DNA of 5,063 nucleotides, from contig URYT01000136.1 in the NCBI GenBank assembly GCA_900552185.1, positions 1 through 5,063 of the forward strand, given 5' to 3'. The DNA is from an uncultured Collinsella sp. (GTDB lineage Bacteria; Actinomycetota; Coriobacteriia; Coriobacteriales; Coriobacteriaceae). Both the position numbers and the translations under genes were made by a program. The notes under the pieces were generated by a model. The model was given only the letters and a program-made list of their open reading frames with translations, searched no databases and was not told where the DNA came from. Positions 1-5,014 of the stretch are shown piece after piece. Position 1 is the first letter of the stretch. Every line of letters starts with the position of its first letter.

Positions 1-15
1 GACAACTTGTCATTC

Positions 16-56
16 AAAGAGGACGGCATGACCAGAAGGTCTATGCCGTCCTCTTT
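16..56 (+). terminator. Intrinsic terminator of a gene off the left edge
   Basis: A perfect 14-bp stem pairs 16-29 (AAAGAGGACGGCAT) with 43-56. An inner GACC/GGTC extension (30-33 with 38-41) closes a 4-base loop. The + strand ends in CTCTTTTC, a short T-run built into the right arm. The left arm starts with AAAG, so the hairpin could also act weakly on the minus strand. It most likely ends a + strand gene lying before position 1. No gene in the window uses it clearly. Confidence 0.7.
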
Positions 57-139
57 TCATGCCAATTTGTTCGCTCTGGTGGGCGCTCGCTGTCGGTGCC
101 AAAACATCGACATTGCCATGATCCAGACCTGCTAAAAGA
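57..139. other. Intergenic stretch with no recognised gene
   Basis: Between the left terminator and the first long palindrome I see no gene with a ribosome binding site and no RNA gene. A + strand frame stays open from position 1 to a TAA at 133-135, but it runs through the terminator stem and has no credible start. A 20-codon minus-strand frame is also present and equally unsupported. The function, if any, is unknown. Confidence 0.4.
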
Positions 140-193
140 TAGTCGTTGGGGACGTTCTTGTTTGACTAGTCGTTTAAGAACACCCAACGACTA
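140..193 (-). terminator. Long inverted repeat, possible terminator of pdxST
   Basis: TAGTCGTTGGG (140-150) pairs perfectly with CCCAACGACTA (183-193). After a small asymmetric bulge, GTTCTT (154-159) pairs with AAGAAC (176-181). The loop contains the palindrome GACTAGTC and a second copy of TAGTCGTT. Read on the minus strand, the hairpin is followed by TCTTTTAG, so it could be the Rho-independent terminator of the pdxS-pdxT transcript, about 95 bases after the pdxT stop. On the + strand no T-run follows. It could instead be a dispersed palindromic repeat; its copy number is not visible here. Confidence 0.5.
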
Positions 194-199
194 CATAGC

Positions 200-267
200 A
201 TGAGAGTGGATAATCTCCCGGTTTGAGCCTGCATCCAAGCTTAAAGTGGGAGATTATCCACTCTCAT
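200..267. repeat. 68-bp palindromic element with 20-bp perfect arms
   Basis: Positions 200-219 (ATGAGAGTGGATAATCTCCC) are the exact reverse complement of 248-267, separated by 28 bases. Inside the loop, TTTGAGC (222-228) can pair with GCTTAAA (239-245) with one G-T pair, giving a second stacked stem. The element sits 21 bp beyond the pdxT stop codon. Neither strand shows a clean T-run directly after the stem, so it is not a textbook terminator. The perfect arms suggest a dispersed palindromic (REP- or MITE-like) element or an mRNA 3'-end stabilising structure. Both are inferences. Confidence 0.7.
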
Positions 268-288
268 TTCGTTTGTTGATTTCGATGC

Positions 289-876
289 CTACATTTGTAG
301 GAACAGTTCGTGGAGGCGGGTGTCTTCGTCGAGTTCGGGGTGGAAGGTTACGCCGAGCTGGTTGTCTTGGCGGGCGGCGACGATGCGACCATCGACTTCG
401 GCCAGGGCCTCGGCATCGCCGTGCACCTCAACGATGCGGGGCGCGCGGATAAACGTCAGCGGCACTTCACCGTCGATGCCGGCTACCTGCCCCTTGGTTC
501 GAAAGCTGCCGAGCTGCCTGCCGTAGGCATTGCGCTCAACGAGCACATCCATGGTTGCCAAACGCGGCGTGCCCTTATCGTCATGGGCGGCAAGATCGTG
601 AGCCAGTAGAATCAGGCCGGCGCAGGTGCCCAGGACGGGCATGCCTTCAGCGATACGGGCACGAAGCTCCTCGAGCATGCCCAACTCATCAAGCAGCTTC
701 CCCTGAACGGTGGACTCGCCGCCGGGAAGTACCAGACGGTCAAAGTCCTGCTTCAAATCAGCCGCCTGCCTCAGCTCAATACAACGTGCGCCAAGCTCGG
801 ATAGTCTTGCCTCGTGCTCGGCAAAAGCGCCTTGGACCGCCAGCACGGCGACCGTTTGGTCTGCATAATCGCTCAT
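289..876 (-). CDS. pdxT: Pyridoxal 5'-phosphate synthase glutaminase subunit PdxT
   Basis: This is the cytosolic class I glutamine amidotransferase half of the DXP-independent vitamin B6 pathway. It hydrolyses glutamine and passes ammonia to PdxS. The 195-residue product has the usual family length. Visible motifs are AVQGAFAEH (13-21), the PGGEST oxyanion-region motif (51-56), the nucleophile Cys85 in GTCAGL (83-88), and the His179/Glu181 pair in HPEL (179-182), so the Cys-His-Glu triad is complete. The ATG at 876-874 is preceded by AGAAAGGA (890-883) with a 6-base gap. The gene starts 20 bp after the pdxS stop, so the two are surely cotranscribed from the promoter upstream of pdxS. The stop codon lies in a small palindrome (288-301). 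Nothing suggests damage or transfer. Confidence 0.97.
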   Translation of the reverse strand: MSDYADQTVAVLAVQGAFAEHEARLSELGARCIELRQAADLKQDFDRLVLPGGESTVQGKLLDELGMLEELRARIAEGMPVLGTCAGLILLAHDLAAHDDKGTPRLATMDVLVERNAYGRQLGSFRTKGQVAGIDGEVPLTFIRAPRIVEVHGDAEALAEVDGRIVAARQDNQLGVTFHPELDEDTRLHELFLQM

Positions 877-896
877 GTGCGATCCTTTCTGCTGGA

Positions 897-1766
897 CTAG
901 CGTCCGCGCTCCTCCATGATGATCTCGATCTCGTCGGCGTTGATGCCCACCATGGCCTCGCCCAGGTCCTCCGAAAGCTCGGCGATGAGCTTGGCATCGG
1001 TGAAGTTTGCCACGGCCTTGACGATGGCGGCTGCGCGCTTGGCGGGGTCGCCGCTCTTAAAGATGCCCGAGCCCAGCTGCATCATCAGCGCGGCGTCGGT
1101 GGGGGTCGCTACGCCGCCGGCGGCAAAGTTCACGACGGGAAGCTTGCCCGCGGTATGGACCTCGCGCACCAGCTCAACCGGAACCTGCAGTTGCTTGGCT
1201 GCCTCAAAGAGCTCATCATCGCGCAGGGCAACAACGTCGCGGATCTGCTTTTGGATCTTGCGCATGTGGCGCACAGCCTGGACGACGTCGCCCGTGCCCG
1301 GCTCGCCCTTGGTGCGAATCATCGTGGCGCCTTCGGCAACACGGCGCAGCGCCTCGCCCAGATCGCGGGCGCCGCAGACAAACGGCACGTCAAACTGGGT
1401 CTTGTCGATGTGATAGACGTCATCGGCAGGGGAGAGAACCTCGGACTCGTCGATGTAATCGATCTCGATGGCCTGCAGGACCTGCGCCTCGACAATGTGA
1501 CCGATACGGCACTTGGCCATAACAGGGATGGAGACGGCCTCCTGGATGCCCTTGATCATCTTGGGGTCACTCATGCGCGAGACGCCGCCGGCGGCACGGA
1601 TGTCGGCCGGGATGCGCTCGAGTGCCATGACGGCGCAGGCGCCTGCCTCCTCGGCGATGCGTGCCTGCTCGGGCGTGGTAACGTCCATGATGACGCCGCC
1701 CTTGAGCATCTGCGCGAGCTCGCGATTGAGTTTGACGCGGTCGGCCTTGCTGGTCTGTTCTGCCAT
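897..1766 (-). CDS. pdxS: Pyridoxal 5'-phosphate synthase lyase subunit PdxS
   Basis: PdxS is the (beta/alpha)8 synthase subunit. It builds PLP from ribose 5-phosphate, glyceraldehyde 3-phosphate and ammonia supplied by PdxT; the family forms a 12+12 cytosolic complex. From the chosen start the product is 289 residues, close to the usual length of about 290-295. Visible landmarks are Asp28 in VIMDVT, the first catalytic lysine Lys85 in PVMAKCRIGH, the second lysine Lys153 in IRTKGEPGTG, and the phosphate-binding GSGIFKS (232-238). The frame stays open upstream to another ATG at 1808, adding 14 residues. I chose the ATG at 1766-1764 because AAGGGAG sits five bases upstream and the family begins near this point. 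It is the first gene of the pdxST operon, divergent from pdxR, and probably activated by PdxR when PLP is low. Confidence 0.97.
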   Translation of the reverse strand: MAEQTSKADRVKLNRELAQMLKGGVIMDVTTPEQARIAEEAGACAVMALERIPADIRAAGGVSRMSDPKMIKGIQEAVSIPVMAKCRIGHIVEAQVLQAIEIDYIDESEVLSPADDVYHIDKTQFDVPFVCGARDLGEALRRVAEGATMIRTKGEPGTGDVVQAVRHMRKIQKQIRDVVALRDDELFEAAKQLQVPVELVREVHTAGKLPVVNFAAGGVATPTDAALMMQLGSGIFKSGDPAKRAAAIVKAVANFTDAKLIAELSEDLGEAMVGINADEIEIIMEERGR

Positions 1767-1771
1767 GGTTG

Positions 1772-1778
1772 CTCCCTT
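1772..1778 (-). promoter_or_regulatory. Ribosome binding site that fixes the pdxS start
   Basis: On the minus strand AAGGGAG is followed by CAACC and then ATG at 1766. This strong Shine-Dalgarno match with 5-base spacing decides for this start over the in-frame ATG at 1808, which has no comparable site. Confidence 0.8.
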
Positions 1779-1858
1779 GGTTGGCATGTGCATTGCTTGA
1801 CGGAACATCCTATCGGGGAGCTGGGTATGACAAAATACTCAGTTTTCGAGATAATTAC

Positions 1859-1899
1859 AAGGTCAAACTAATACCAGATTGAATGACTTAATAAGGTCA
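1859..1899 (+). promoter_or_regulatory. Candidate PdxR operator: AAGGTCA direct repeat and palindrome
   Basis: AAGGTCA occurs at 1859-1865 and again at 1893-1899, 34 bp start to start, roughly three helical turns. The second copy is also half of an imperfect palindrome with TGAC/GTCA ends (1884-1899), which abuts the pdxR Shine-Dalgarno sequence (AGGTGA, 1899-1904). Regulators of the MocR family, such as GabR, bind pairs of separated direct half-sites, so the layout suits PdxR. Binding over 1884-1904 could repress pdxR itself. The assignment rests only on repeat geometry and is tentative. Confidence 0.25.
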
Positions 1900-1904
1900 G
1901 GTGA
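1899..1904 (+). promoter_or_regulatory. Ribosome binding site that fixes the pdxR start
   Basis: AGGTGA is followed by seven bases and the ATG at 1912. An in-frame TTG at 1879 would add 11 residues but has no purine-rich site at the right distance, so the ATG is preferred. Confidence 0.6.
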
Positions 1905-1911
1905 TAGGCTC

Positions 1912-3348
1912 ATGCTTGACTACAATTTGGAAAAACGCGGCGAAGCATCGCTCTATGAGTATGTTTACCAGCAAATTCGAGATGATATCGTAGCTGGACG
2001 CATTGTGGCGGGGGAGCATTTGCCGTCTAAGCGCGCCTTTGCCAGTCATCTGGGAATCAGTGTTATTACCATCGAGAATGCATATAGCCAGTTACTCGCT
2101 GAGGGCTATATTTGCTCAATACCACGTCGTGGCTACTACGCTTGCGAGCTTCCGGATGCACCGGTTTTGGCTTCGGCTGCGGAGGGCATCGACCGAGATG
2201 CCGTCTCTGTGGGCCCCAGCGTGCATGATGTCAACGGACAGGTCGAGCGATTCGATGCGCTTTCTCCTTCTGCTTTGGAGGCGGCGCGGCTTTGGCAAAG
2301 CGCGCTACGGGCGACGCTGGCATCCGAAGACGAGCGCGAAATCTTTTCGCCCGCACCGGCGCAGGGCACTGCTCGGCTGCGACGCGCAATTGCTCACCAT
2401 CTGCACGGGACAAGGGGTATGAATGTCGACCCCAACAACATCGTTATCGGTGCGGGCGCCCAGCTGCTCGATACCATGTTGGTTCAGTTGCTTGGCGCGG
2501 ACAAGGTGTATGCGGTTGAGGATCCGGGCTATTTGCGTCTGACGCGTATCTATCAGGCTATGGGCTGCAAAGTTCGACATATCCCGTTGGATGATGAGGG
2601 CGTGGACTTGAGCACTCTGCAGAAAAGCGGGACCGATGTCCTTCACCTGATGCCGTCCCATCAGTATCCGACCGGCCTTGTGACGAGCATTGCGCGTCGC
2701 TATGCGCTTCTGAGCTGGGCCGCCGAGCGACCAGGTCGGTATCTCATCGAAGATGACTTTGACTGTGAGTTTCGCCTTGCCGGGAAGCCGATTCCCGCGC
2801 TCGCGTCGATTGATGCCGCCCAGTCGGTTATCTACACCAACACGTTTTCGAAGAGCCTTTCATCGGCGTTGCGTCTAGCGTACATGGTGCTGCCCGATGA
2901 GCTGATGGAGCGGTTTAGGTGCAACCTTGGTTTCTATGCCTCGTCGGTGAGTTCTGTCGACCAGGTCGCTTTGGCTCGTTTGCTGGAATCGGGTGATTAC
3001 GAGCGGCATGTGAACCGCGTGCGCGTTCGTGCTCGTGAGGCGCGTGATGGCTTGGCGGCGCTTGTACGGAAGACGTTTCCGGCGGGGGAAGTTTTAGTCG
3101 AGCACGCGGACGCCGGCCTTTACTGCGTCGTGGCCGTGGAGCGCGGAACGGGCGGAAGCTCTTTTGCGCAGGCCCTCACACGCTCGAGTATCCCGTTCAT
3201 CGATGTCAGTGACTGTTTTTGGTGTGCCGATGGTGCATCTGCCCCTGAAAACCCGACTCGAATCCTTGTCCAGTATGACGATCTGAGTCCAAAAGTGCTA
3301 ACTACCTTGGAATTGCAGCTAATGGGGGGCACTCTGCAACCTAAGTGA
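1912..3348 (+). CDS. pdxR: MocR/PdxR-type PLP-dependent transcriptional regulator
   Basis: This is a GntR-family winged helix fused to a fold-type I aminotransferase-like domain, 478 residues from the ATG at 1912. The DNA-binding part is at about 10-78, with the family pattern LPSKRAFASHLGIS (37-50) leading into the recognition helix (AYSQLLAEGY, 57-66). After a linker, the large domain runs from about 115 to the end. It has PSHQYPTG (248-255), the cofactor Asp region EDDFD (280-284), and Lys314 in NTFSKSLSSALR, which should form the Schiff base with PLP. Together with the divergent pdxST operon this strongly suggests PdxR, the activator of PLP synthesis; a GabR-like role is less likely in this context. 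The last codons (AAG TGA) lie inside the 119-bp repeat that starts at 3343, so the element supplies the stop. The C-terminus appears full length for the family. Confidence 0.9.
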   Translation: MLDYNLEKRGEASLYEYVYQQIRDDIVAGRIVAGEHLPSKRAFASHLGISVITIENAYSQLLAEGYICSIPRRGYYACELPDAPVLASAAEGIDRDAVSVGPSVHDVNGQVERFDALSPSALEAARLWQSALRATLASEDEREIFSPAPAQGTARLRRAIAHHLHGTRGMNVDPNNIVIGAGAQLLDTMLVQLLGADKVYAVEDPGYLRLTRIYQAMGCKVRHIPLDDEGVDLSTLQKSGTDVLHLMPSHQYPTGLVTSIARRYALLSWAAERPGRYLIEDDFDCEFRLAGKPIPALASIDAAQSVIYTNTFSKSLSSALRLAYMVLPDELMERFRCNLGFYASSVSSVDQVALARLLESGDYERHVNRVRVRAREARDGLAALVRKTFPAGEVLVEHADAGLYCVVAVERGTGGSSFAQALTRSSIPFIDVSDCFWCADGASAPENPTRILVQYDDLSPKVLTTLELQLMGGTLQPK

Positions 3349-3461
3349 GTAGACTTTTAGCACTTTGGCGACCAGGAAGTTTTGTAACAAGCTATCTACC
3401 TGCGGTTTTGAAAAGCAGGATGACCGGCCTGCTCGGGATGTTCAAAAAAGTCTACTCACTT
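3343..3461 (+). repeat. 119-bp repeat with 16-bp terminal inverted repeats, copy 1
   Basis: The element begins AAGTGAGTAGACTTTT (3343-3358) and ends with its exact reverse complement (3446-3461). It matches copy 2 (4763-4881) at 99 of 119 positions without gaps, by hand alignment. Both terminal arms and positions 18-34 (GCACTTTGGCGACCAGG) are identical, and the differences lie in the interior. A central hairpin is possible (CCTGC at 3399-3403 with GCAGG at 3415-3419). The first bases contain the pdxR stop codon. No target-site duplication is evident. It resembles a MITE-like or palindromic intergenic element; it is too short to encode a transposase. Confidence 0.85.
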
Positions 3462-3495
3462 GCCGCGCAAAGCTCCTGCATGAGAAAAAAATGGG

Positions 3496-3561
3496 GTTTT
3501 CAACAGGGCTTCGTCCAGCTCTTGGCAAGCTTTTGGCCAGTTGGGGAGGGCTGTTGAAAAC
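3496..3561. repeat. 66-bp palindromic element with 11-bp arms
   Basis: GTTTTCAACAG (3496-3506) is the exact reverse complement of CTGTTGAAAAC (3551-3561). TTGGC and GCCAG within the 44-base interior can form a small inner stem around an AAGCTT palindrome. On the minus strand the stem is followed, after CCC, by ATTTTTTT (A-run at 3485-3491 on the + strand), which would suit a minus-strand terminator. No minus-strand gene lies upstream of it, however. It sits between repeat copy 1 and the nuclease gene, unlike either in sequence, and may be another dispersed palindrome. Confidence 0.6.
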
Positions 3562-3570
3562 TTTGCAGTC

Positions 3571-3604
3571 CGTTCGGCGCCATTTTTGGTGCGTTCGCGC
3601 CAAT
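3571..3604 (+). repeat. Imperfect tandem of CGTTCG(G)CGCCA(A)T
   Basis: CGTTCGGCGCCAT (3571-3583) and CGTTCGCGCCAAT (3592-3604) are near copies, 21 bp apart, about two helical turns. They lie 40-75 bp upstream of the nuclease start, where an operator or promoter would be expected, but I see no convincing -35/-10 pair here. Function unknown. Confidence 0.35.
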
Positions 3605-3644
3605 GCGTGACTGACTGGGTTGAAATTCGTGTTTTCCTGTGCCT

Positions 3645-4772
3645 ATGAAGGATCTACTTTGTGACATATCGGCTTTTAGGTACTGGCGTTTGCCTCCTCA
3701 AGTCCGCGCTTTGTGTCCGCCGCTTCCACGACCGGAAGAAGACCGGCAGCGATATGATCTCGCCCGCAACCCGACGGCTGCGGTCGCGCTCGGTTTTCCG
3801 TTGTATACATTGGTTCGGACGAGAAACAAACGGACTTGTCCTGCCAGCATTAGGCAGCGGCTGTTTCTTGGTGAGCTCCCCAGGGAATCCGTGCTGGAAA
3901 CGGAGCATGGGTTTTTGGTTACATCTCCTCTACTGACGACATTCATCATGTCGCGGCATCTGACGGATCTTCAGCTTCTTTTGGTATTGGCGGAGATGTG
4001 TGGCTTGTTTGCGGTGTGTGCCCTGCCGGCGGCACTTGAGGCGGAGCTTTCGCATGCAATTGATTCGGGCGCGATTTCGACAACGTTCGGTTGGGTGCGC
4101 TGCCCGTCCGAGGACGGCATCGCCTCAAATTTATGGCGTCGAGACGCTTTGGTTTTGGGCGGAGACCTTGACCGTTTTTGTTCAGATGTTTGCGGGATGC
4201 GTTGCGGCAATAGATTTATGGCGGTATCGCAACTCGTTCCATTGGGTGCCGCGTCGCCTTTTGAGGTCGAGGCGTATTTGTTGCTTGGACTGCCGCGAGC
4301 CCTGGGAGGCGAAGGTTTTTGCGGCATAGAGCTTAATGTTGAAGTGATGCTAAACACAAGTGCTCGAGCGATTGTGGAAAAGTCCCGTGTATATATCGAC
4401 CTACTTCTTTCTTCGCCGGACGGCAGGCGACAGGTGGCCATTGAATGTCAGGGAAAGGCCTCGCACGGACGCGCAGGGGATGGCTTGCGTGACGCTGACC
4501 GCATGACGGCCCTTCAGGCCATGGGCTACGATGTACTTCTCCTGACACACAGACAGATATCCGATGAGGATAGATTCCGCGCGATCGTTAAGGCCATATG
4601 CAGGATGCTCGATGCTGAATATCGTGATAAAAGCTCAGATGAGCAAAGGGCTGAGACATTACTCCGGTCTGAACTATTCGTTGACTGGACAAAATTGGGA
4701 GTAATCGACGGGAAGATGCCCGTTAGACACAAAACGGCTCAATCGTGGACGGCTGCGGTTCTAAGTGAGTAG
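3645..4772 (+). CDS. Protein with C-terminal PD-(D/E)XK (Vsr/DUF559-like) nuclease domain
   Basis: A 375-residue protein with no signal peptide or clear membrane segment. The C-terminal third (about 204-320) shows a Vsr/DUF559-type nuclease pattern. It has SPFEVE with a helix glutamate (Glu207), a GG...LN region (221-231), Asp252 in VYIDLLL, and the Glu267-x-Gln269 signature in IECQG. These are followed by His274, DxDR (283-286) and GYDVLLLTHRQ (294-304). The putative catalytic residues are all present. The N-terminal half starts with CDISAFRYWRLPP (6-18) and has a VTSPLLT segment (92-98) reminiscent of AbiEi-type antitoxin proteins; that likeness is weak. Start: the ATG at 3645 is chosen over GTG at 3639; neither has a good Shine-Dalgarno site, and an in-frame stop at 3621 excludes anything longer. 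The last codons and the TAG come from repeat copy 2. No partner gene is adjacent. A role in defence or DNA processing is possible but unproven. Confidence 0.75.
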   Translation: MKDLLCDISAFRYWRLPPQVRALCPPLPRPEEDRQRYDLARNPTAAVALGFPLYTLVRTRNKRTCPASIRQRLFLGELPRESVLETEHGFLVTSPLLTTFIMSRHLTDLQLLLVLAEMCGLFAVCALPAALEAELSHAIDSGAISTTFGWVRCPSEDGIASNLWRRDALVLGGDLDRFCSDVCGMRCGNRFMAVSQLVPLGAASPFEVEAYLLLGLPRALGGEGFCGIELNVEVMLNTSARAIVEKSRVYIDLLLSSPDGRRQVAIECQGKASHGRAGDGLRDADRMTALQAMGYDVLLLTHRQISDEDRFRAIVKAICRMLDAEYRDKSSDEQRAETLLRSELFVDWTKLGVIDGKMPVRHKTAQSWTAAVLSE

Positions 4773-4881
4773 ACTTTTGGCACTTTGGCGACCAGGCCGT
4801 TTTGCAACAAGTCATTTACCTGCGGCTTTATAAAGCAATATGGGTGGTGTGCTCGGCAAGTTCCAAAAAGTCTACTCACTT
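4763..4881 (+). repeat. 119-bp repeat with terminal inverted repeats, copy 2
   Basis: Same orientation and exact length as copy 1. The 16-bp arms (4763-4778 and 4866-4881) are perfect. Counting the flanking CT and AG, the inverted repeat extends to 18 bp (4761-4778 with 4866-4883). Inside the arms, GG (4779-4780) can pair with CC (4863-4864), where copy 1 has a mismatch. Pairing continues imperfectly to about 30 bases in. A central CTTTATAAAG palindrome replaces the copy 1 hairpin. It provides the last codons (AGT GAG TAG) of the nuclease-like gene. It may end or protect that transcript, although no T-run follows. Confidence 0.85.
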
Positions 4882-4949
4882 AGTTTTTGACGAGAAGCCG
4901 ATGCCGAAGGCGGTCCTATTTCAGGGCGTTAACAAGTTCGTGAGGCACG
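4882..4949. other. Short intergenic stretch, nothing recognised
   Basis: Between repeat copy 2 and the right-hand terminator there is no open frame with a start and no RNA gene. The only structure is a small GCCGAAGGC hairpin, which is too weak to call. Confidence 0.4.
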
Positions 4950-4980
4950 AAAAAGGCCCGAACCAATACGGTCCGGGCCT
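4950..4980 (-). terminator. Intrinsic terminator of the gene entering from the right
   Basis: On the minus strand, AGGCCCG pairs with CGGGCCT (7 bp; + strand 4974-4980 with 4954-4960). An inner ACC/GGT stem extends it, and it is followed by TTTTT (4954-4950). It lies 34 bp after the TAA at 5017-5015, the normal place for the terminator of that gene. It also separates the minus-strand gene from the repeat-flanked nuclease region. Confidence 0.85.
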
Positions 4981-5014
4981 CATCGAGCTTGAGGTTATGT
5001 CTCAGGCGGTTGGC

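Larger units (their letters stand above)
1767..1911. promoter_or_regulatory. Divergent pdxS/pdxR promoter region
   Basis: These 145 bp lie between the start codons of pdxS (minus) and pdxR (plus) and must carry both promoters. The middle is clearly more AT-rich than the flanking genes. For pdxS a possible -35 TTGTCA (minus strand, 1833-1828) lies 15 bases from TAGGAT, a short spacer. For pdxR no pair with good spacing stands out. GTATgacaaaATAC (1825-1838) is a small palindrome. One ATACCA occurs at 1871-1876, the half-site known for the related regulator GabR. Divergent placement of a MocR regulator and its target is typical, and shared control of both genes is likely. Exact promoter positions are uncertain. 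Confidence 0.6.
3343..4881 (+). mobile_element. Candidate repeat-bounded nuclease cassette
   Basis: Two copies of the same 119-bp palindromic element, in the same orientation, bracket a single gene (3645-4772). The repeat starts are 1420 bp apart. This could be a composite unit in which two MITE-like ends carry a gene. It could also be a gene gained or lost by recombination between the repeats, or two independent insertions at gene ends. There is no transposase or integrase in the window and no clear target duplication. The call is therefore a hypothesis about the arrangement, not an identified transposon. Confidence 0.3.

Noticed and set aside
1..135. Open frame from the left edge through position 135
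   Set aside because: It passes through a strong terminator hairpin and has no credible start or ribosome binding site.
1767..1808. Longer pdxS start adding 14 residues
   Set aside because: The ATG at 1766 has a strong AAGGGAG site and fits the family N-terminus. The extension would also overlap the promoter region.
555..1871. 438-codon open frame on the + strand opposite pdxT and pdxS
   Set aside because: It is antisense to two firmly identified genes, has low-complexity composition and no family resemblance. Long shadow frames are expected opposite GC-rich genes.
3345..3610. Two small + strand frames (3345-3557 and 3365-3610) running through repeat copy 1
   Set aside because: They read the repeat and the following palindrome. 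In copy 2 the frame that gives SRLLALWRPG continues only to a TAA after about 22 codons, so it is unlikely to be a conserved peptide.
3971..4441. 156-codon minus-strand frame opposite the nuclease gene
   Set aside because: It is Ser/Pro/Arg-rich shadow translation of a coherent + strand protein, with no motif of its own.
3343..4881. Target-site duplications around the 119-bp repeats
   Set aside because: The flanks (CT/GC for copy 1, CT/AG for copy 2) do not match as direct duplications. The CT/AG pair only lengthens the inverted repeat.
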